From positions 770,983 to 834,982 of the forward strand of contig JAIUJO010000157.1 of the NCBI GenBank assembly GCA_023846275.1: DNA of 64,000 nucleotides, written 5' to 3'. Source of the stretch: Vanilla planifolia (lineage: Eukaryota > Streptophyta > Magnoliopsida > Asparagales > Orchidaceae). Shown piece by piece: positions 58,510 to 64,000 of the stretch. A program made the position numbers and the translations under genes. Under the pieces are notes generated by a model. That model was not told the origin of the DNA and made no database searches. It saw nothing but the letters and a program-made list of their open reading frames with translations. The first letter of the stretch is position 1, and each line of letters starts with the position of its first letter.

Positions 58510-61500
58510 TCATATGACTTCAATTATATTTGCAAGATTAAACTGAATTATGCTTTGACATATATAAATATATATATTTACTTGATATTATTATGTTAAC
58601 ATATTTTTACTTTTATTTGTTTAATGTGGTATTTCATAATTGTTCTGAATAAGCTATGATCATGATGAAATGAATGTTGTTGGACTCATTGCAATAATCT
58701 CTATCAAATTAAATTTTTATTTTCTATGATTTTAAGGATTTATTTTCGTATTTTTTTCAAGCCTTGTACGATGTTTTTCTTCTCAACATATTTGATGATT
58801 TAGATCGACAAACATAATCTTCTTAGTAACTTGGAGTGCATTTTACCCATACATTGTCACTCATTTCTTCAAAGATTTCAATTTGAATTCCATCAATTAC
58901 TATGAAACATTAATTCTTATCATGTGCAATGTTTACACAACATTGATTTTTCTATTGTGTTGTCCAATTTTCTAATTATAGCTCTAATATAAATTTAGAT
59001 AATATTAAAATAGCAATTTATTAACATATATATTTGTTTACTCTGTCAATTCACAATTATTCAAATCAAGTTTAATCTAGATGAAACAAACATCGTTGGA
59101 CTAGTATTGATCCATTTAAAAACATAATTTTCATGCTTTTTAATAGCTCATTTTTTTAGGATATTTGGGCACTTTACAAGAAATTTTAATTTGTATCATA
59201 TTTAATGATAACAAATTTTGCACTCTATCTCTCTAATCTTTTAGAATACAAGTTCAAAATTTCACATTCATTCAAATTTCTCTATAACTCCTCTCATGTG
59301 ACCATTACATTATTTTCATTTAGTTATATTATTGTTTATGATATCAAATTTATCTTTGTTTATTTTTGTAATTCATAGTAGTCCAAACGTGGATGGTTCA
59401 AGATGAAATGAACTCAATGAGACACGTCTCAATGAGCTCTAGCTCTTTTATGAGGTATTTTGATTCATACATGATTTGATGATCATGAATGTTATATTTG
59501 ATATCCTTACTTTGTTGAAAATCTACCCTCCAAAAGAATGATCTTATCTTTTCAAATTTTTGCTTCTATTTTGTTATGTAATCAAGAAACAATAATTCTC
59601 CTCTAAAGTGACTTTTATATGGCTTTAATTTAGTTATATGACATTAATTTAATTTATCTCACTTTAGTAGTATTGTATATTTACTTAATGTTATAATAAT
59701 AACTTATTATTATTTATTATATTTATTTTGATAATACATAGTTTTTCTAAATAAGGTCTGATTAAGATGAAATAAACATTATTGGATTGGTCTCGACTTG
59801 CTTTATCAGTAAAAGAAATTATTTTCTACTTTTAAGCTAATCATTTTCAGTAGTTTTTAACTCTTTGCATGACACCTTATTCCATTCCTAATTTGATAAT
59901 GTAGGATATTGTACTCAATCTCCTTAAAATCTTTAAATAGATTTTTTTCGTACAATTTTTCTCATTTCAACTTTAATTTACCTATACTTAATAATAAAAA
60001 AATAATTAAATAATATTTATGTTTATCTATTTTTTAGGGTAATTCTAAACCCAGAGAAATCAAGGCAAAGCAAGTATCATATTGTCAAAATTTGAGACAT
60101 TTTGATTTGTGCCTCATTTGATGATAGTTTACATTACACTTTATCTTATAAACAACATGGAATGGAACTTTCTTGTAGAATTTAAGTCCCTTTTTCAAAT
60201 TTTTTTCTTTGAAATTGATATATTATATATACCTTAATGTCATCATTCATGTGATATTTATATCGCATTGATTTGTGTATATTATGTTGCATGAATTTAT
60301 ATTGTTTTAGCTTTGATATTTACTTCATTTGTATTACAATAATTTTTTTATTTGTTTTAATTAATTTTTTAGAATTAATAATAATTCTGAATGTTGTACT
60401 TTTGAGATGAAACAAAAATCTAGGACTTATCTCGATGTGCTCTGTCCAATTAACTATGCATTTTTATATTTATATTTTTATTAAAATATTTATTTTCTTG
60501 TTTTTTTGATATTCTTCATAAGATATTTCAATTTGTGCATGATTTTAACAAATGAGAATGTTGCACCAACTTTTTAAGTATAAAATAATGTTGTTATCTT
60601 GTACAATTGATCTCATTTCAATAATATTTTTTAATTTTATTGTATTACTAAGAATCCTAGTTCCATTATCCCATAATTTCTCTCATTTCAATTTATCATT
60701 TTTATGTTATATTATATTTTTACTTAATATTGAAATAATAATTTATTATTATTTATATTTATTTATTTTGTAAATCTTAATAAATAAAAACTAGGTATAT
60801 TGGAGATGAAAGAAACATTATTTGATTTGACTTCATAAGTTATGTCAAATTACATATTCATTTTTAAATTTTATTGATATTTTATGTTCTAGAATTTTAT
60901 TGCACTTTACAAGATGTTTTGAATTGTGTTCATTTTAATGGATGAGGATATTATGTCTGATACCAACACTATAATGGATTGTAAAGTTTTTACATAGTTT
61001 ATGTCGTTCATTTATTTTTTTTATTTTGTCAAGTTTCTATTAATCTTTGACTTTTACATCACCATTATTGGTTATATTACAGTACCTTGGATGGGATTAA
61101 CATATGTATGTTTAATATTAATATAATTGCTTTTTATTATTTATATTTTTTATTTTCATGTGATCTCCATTATAGTCTGAAATGCAGCTTTCCTATGCAA
61201 CTTGTTGTAATTCTACAAATTTTTTTATTATAAAATTATAATTTTCATTTTGTAAGGCATTTGCTTGTCTTTGATTTGATATTCCAAACATTATTTTACT
61301 TTAAATCATTTTAACTTCAACGTAGATTTCCTTAACATTAAATAAATTATTATTATTTAAGTTTAATTTACATTAATAATTAATTGTAATTCTATATGGG
61401 GTTCGTTCAACATGAAACAAATATAGATTTTCTATCATTATTTGCTCTTCATAACTCAATATTTTTTTTTATTTTCAATGCCTTTTTCATGTTTTATGAG

Positions 61501-64000
61501 ACATTTTGATTGCACCTATTCTGACAATCAGGGATTTTGCCTTGAATTTTCCCTAGCTTTGTCTAATATGTCTTTCACATATAATTTATCTCCTTTATTA
61601 AATGCTTTAGCCTTTCTTTGGTTATATTACTTTTGTGCTGCAAACATCTTTTCTTTGACATTGACATTGCTTTTATTTACATATATTAAATTTCTTCTAT
61701 ATATCTTAATATAATTTTAATATTAGTTTGCATAATATTATTGTAATAATTTTTTAATTTTGATGTTGTTTTACTTTGTAATTTCTATTCATTCAAAATG
61801 TGGTAATTTAGAGATAATACAAATATTATTGGACTCAACCCTTTGGCCTCTATCTAATAATTTTTTTTTACTAATTAAGTCTTTTATTTTCTATTATTTT
61901 AGAAATTTTATTAGATATTCTAATGCAAATATAATAAATCTTTTTGTGGATGCTATAGTCGATCTGCTTAGTGCTATTGGATTAAACTTTCTATAAAACT
62001 TTTTGTTTTAACTTGGTTGTACTACATTGTAATTTTCAACATTTGCTGATATGACTATTGCATCAAATTGATTTTATTTTTTTACTTCAGAATAATATAT
62101 TTTTTTCTACTCTAGTATATATTTTCTAAAAATTTTAAAAATAAATTATTATTGCTGTTGTTTATTGAAATTTATGTTTTGTAGTAATTCTTAAAAATAT
62201 TCGATCAAAATAAAACTAATATTGTTGGACTCATTTTGATGAGCTCTAACAAATTAAATATTTTTTAATAATTTTGTTATGACTTCTAAGAAATTTTATT
62301 AATCTTGTAATGTTAATTTCTAGTATAAGTTATGAATTTCCTAGATTTTTTAATCATTTGTTTAGTTACGTTACTATGTAGCCCGAAAAATTTTACAATG
62401 TGCCGTTTACATTTCTTTTAGTTAACTATCTTGCATTGCTTTTGGTTATCTCATTTCAATTTTATTGTAAGATTACTTGAAATTACTATAAAAATTCTTT
62501 ATTTTTATGTCTTTTATATCATAACTTATATTAATTTAGCACGTGGTGAGATAGTCTTAAATATAACATTCTTGGTGTCTCCTAATGAGCTCTATCAAAT
62601 TAAATATTTATTACCATTTTTTAAATATTTTTAAATAGTTTTGGCACATTTTCCAAATCATTCTCGTATGGACATAATACAACAATCAAGGATGCAAAGT
62701 TTAATCTCTTTACTACATTGGATTGTAATATTTTGTAAAATTTGTGAAATTTCTTCAAAAGTTTGGCTTTGATTTGTTTATTTTACAAAATAATTCTAAT
62801 TTTCCAATAATTTTACTTATATATCACATTAATTTTTATATTTTACATTAAATCGATTAATACCATTTCTCCCTTAATGTATATTTATCAAATGTTAAAA
62901 AAAACTATTGGTGTTTTCTTTTTATGTTTTCAATATATACAAATTTGGAATGGGGTTCAACCGAGTTGAGACAAATGTCGAAGGTCATGTCTTGGCAAAC
63001 TCTATCCAACAAAATGTTAATTTTTATTGCAAGGGTATTGGCATACTTTATGAGAAATTTTGGAAATTATCTTAAATCTCCTAAATATTTTGTCAATTTA
63101 ACTTTCTCACCTAATTTGTTTCATTTATTAAAATGTTTCATTTTTGTGTCATTTTATTACTATAAAGCTCCAAATCTTCTTTTTTTTACCCTTAAATTTC
63201 TTTTGTTTAGTTAAAATAAATTACTTCTATAGACCTCTTTTTAGATTTAATATAAGTTTTCTTAATATTAATGTAATAGTTATCCTTTTTTCCTTTTTAT
63301 TTTAGTATTTTATTTTTATATAATAATCATATTCTAAAATATTTTATTTTCTATTTTTTTGTGTACCTTATGATATACTTTGATACAAACAAAATATGAT
63401 GATTGTGCATGCTACAATTGCACTCCTTTGTGACTTGAAAAGTTATTTTTGATAACATTTTTGCCAAGTCCTTAGAAGTTTTGCTATGATTTATTCATAT
63501 TAGTTATAATTCTAAATCTTCTCTATTATATCCTTTATATTATTATATCACATTACTTCAACTTATATCATTCCAACTTTAATATATTTCTTTTATTATT
63601 AACATAATAACTTATTATTATTTAAGATTGCTTTTGTACAGGAATTAATTTTAGTGTGGTCGAATTGACATGTAACAAAAGCTATTGTGCTCATCATGAT
63701 GTGTTCAATCTAATTGGATATTTATTTTTATATTTTAAATTATTATTTCGCTAGAGTTTTTGCATGCTTTATGAGGCATTTTAATTCAAACTTGGTGTTA
63801 TAATCAAGCTTATTACACTAAAACTCCTAGGTGTATCAAAATACAAATTTCCTATAAAAGTTTCTCAATTTTTTTATGTTTTATTTTATTACTATGAAAC
63901 ATTAATCATTTTCTCGTGTGACTATTATTCTCTTTGGTTTGGTTATATATATTGTTATAATTTTTGTCACCTTGGCTTTAATATACAAAAAAATTATATT
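58510..64000 (+). repeat. AT-rich ~400-bp satellite, forward block 4
   Basis: Monomer series continues to the end of the window with anchors near 58,645, 59,065, 59,395, 59,755, 60,390, 60,795, 61,395, 61,800, 62,200, 62,545, 62,950 and 63,655; a few anchors are lost to decay (about 60,055, 61,160, 63,290). Open frames of 60-96 codons here have no start context or domain. Confidence 0.85.

Noticed and set aside
61442..61714. 90-codon hydrophobic open frame (and similar frames at 48,596-48,859, 57,943-58,203, 62,924-63,214) as small membrane proteins
   Set aside because: They lie inside satellite monomers or LTR remnants; AT-rich sequence encodes Phe/Leu/Ile-rich strings by chance, and the frames are not kept between monomers.

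Overview
The window is non-coding nuclear DNA from a plant, most likely a vascular plant with a large, repeat-rich genome. Four things point to this: Copia-type retrotransposons with plant-style gag domains and an initiator-methionine tRNA primer-binding site; a decayed plant-type LINE reverse transcriptase; a fragment resembling DUF4283, a domain typical of plant LINE ORF1; and a decayed intron-containing kinesin-7-like motor gene. I see no intact protein gene and no rRNA, tRNA, CRISPR array or telomere repeat. The species cannot be fixed from sequence alone.

Layout. Positions 1-16,970 are one huge degenerate array of CA/TG with interspersed ATGC, almost strictly alternating purine and pyrimidine. 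It runs TG-rich on the top strand to about 1,967, then flips to CA-rich for the remaining 15 kb. Positions 16,971-24,415 form an AT-rich island. It holds a DUF4283-like remnant (+), a LINE RT remnant (-) and a kinesin-7-like pseudogene (-) whose upstream intron runs into a second CA array (24,415-27,643). That array ends in about 179 bp of nearly pure (AT)n. Element A (27,824-33,675) is an old gag-only Copia-like element with two 1.8-kb LTRs, PBS and PPT, apparently nested in the CA array, which resumes at 33,676-36,977. Element B begins at 36,978. It is a Copia element with a 1.75-kb LTR, gag, protease, integrase and the start of RT, and it stops inside a conserved RT motif at about 42,115. 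A fourth CA array (42,116-44,404) follows, then the first 0.7 kb of a related LTR (44,405-45,112).

From 45,113 to the end of the window there is a different repeat: a diverged tandem satellite of about 400-bp AT-rich monomers, roughly 40 copies. It contains an inverted block (48,125-49,770) and two decayed LTR-like insertions (50,986-53,025 and 57,355-58,509).

No genes work together here. The biological interest is architectural: about 26 kb of alternating purine-pyrimidine DNA (Z-DNA-prone, and stop-poor for a simple reason), LTR elements that repeatedly abut it, a polarity switch, and an abrupt change to a second satellite family. The many 60-260-codon open frames in the CA arrays are artefacts: all three stop codons are pyrimidine-purine-purine and cannot occur in a strictly alternating tract.
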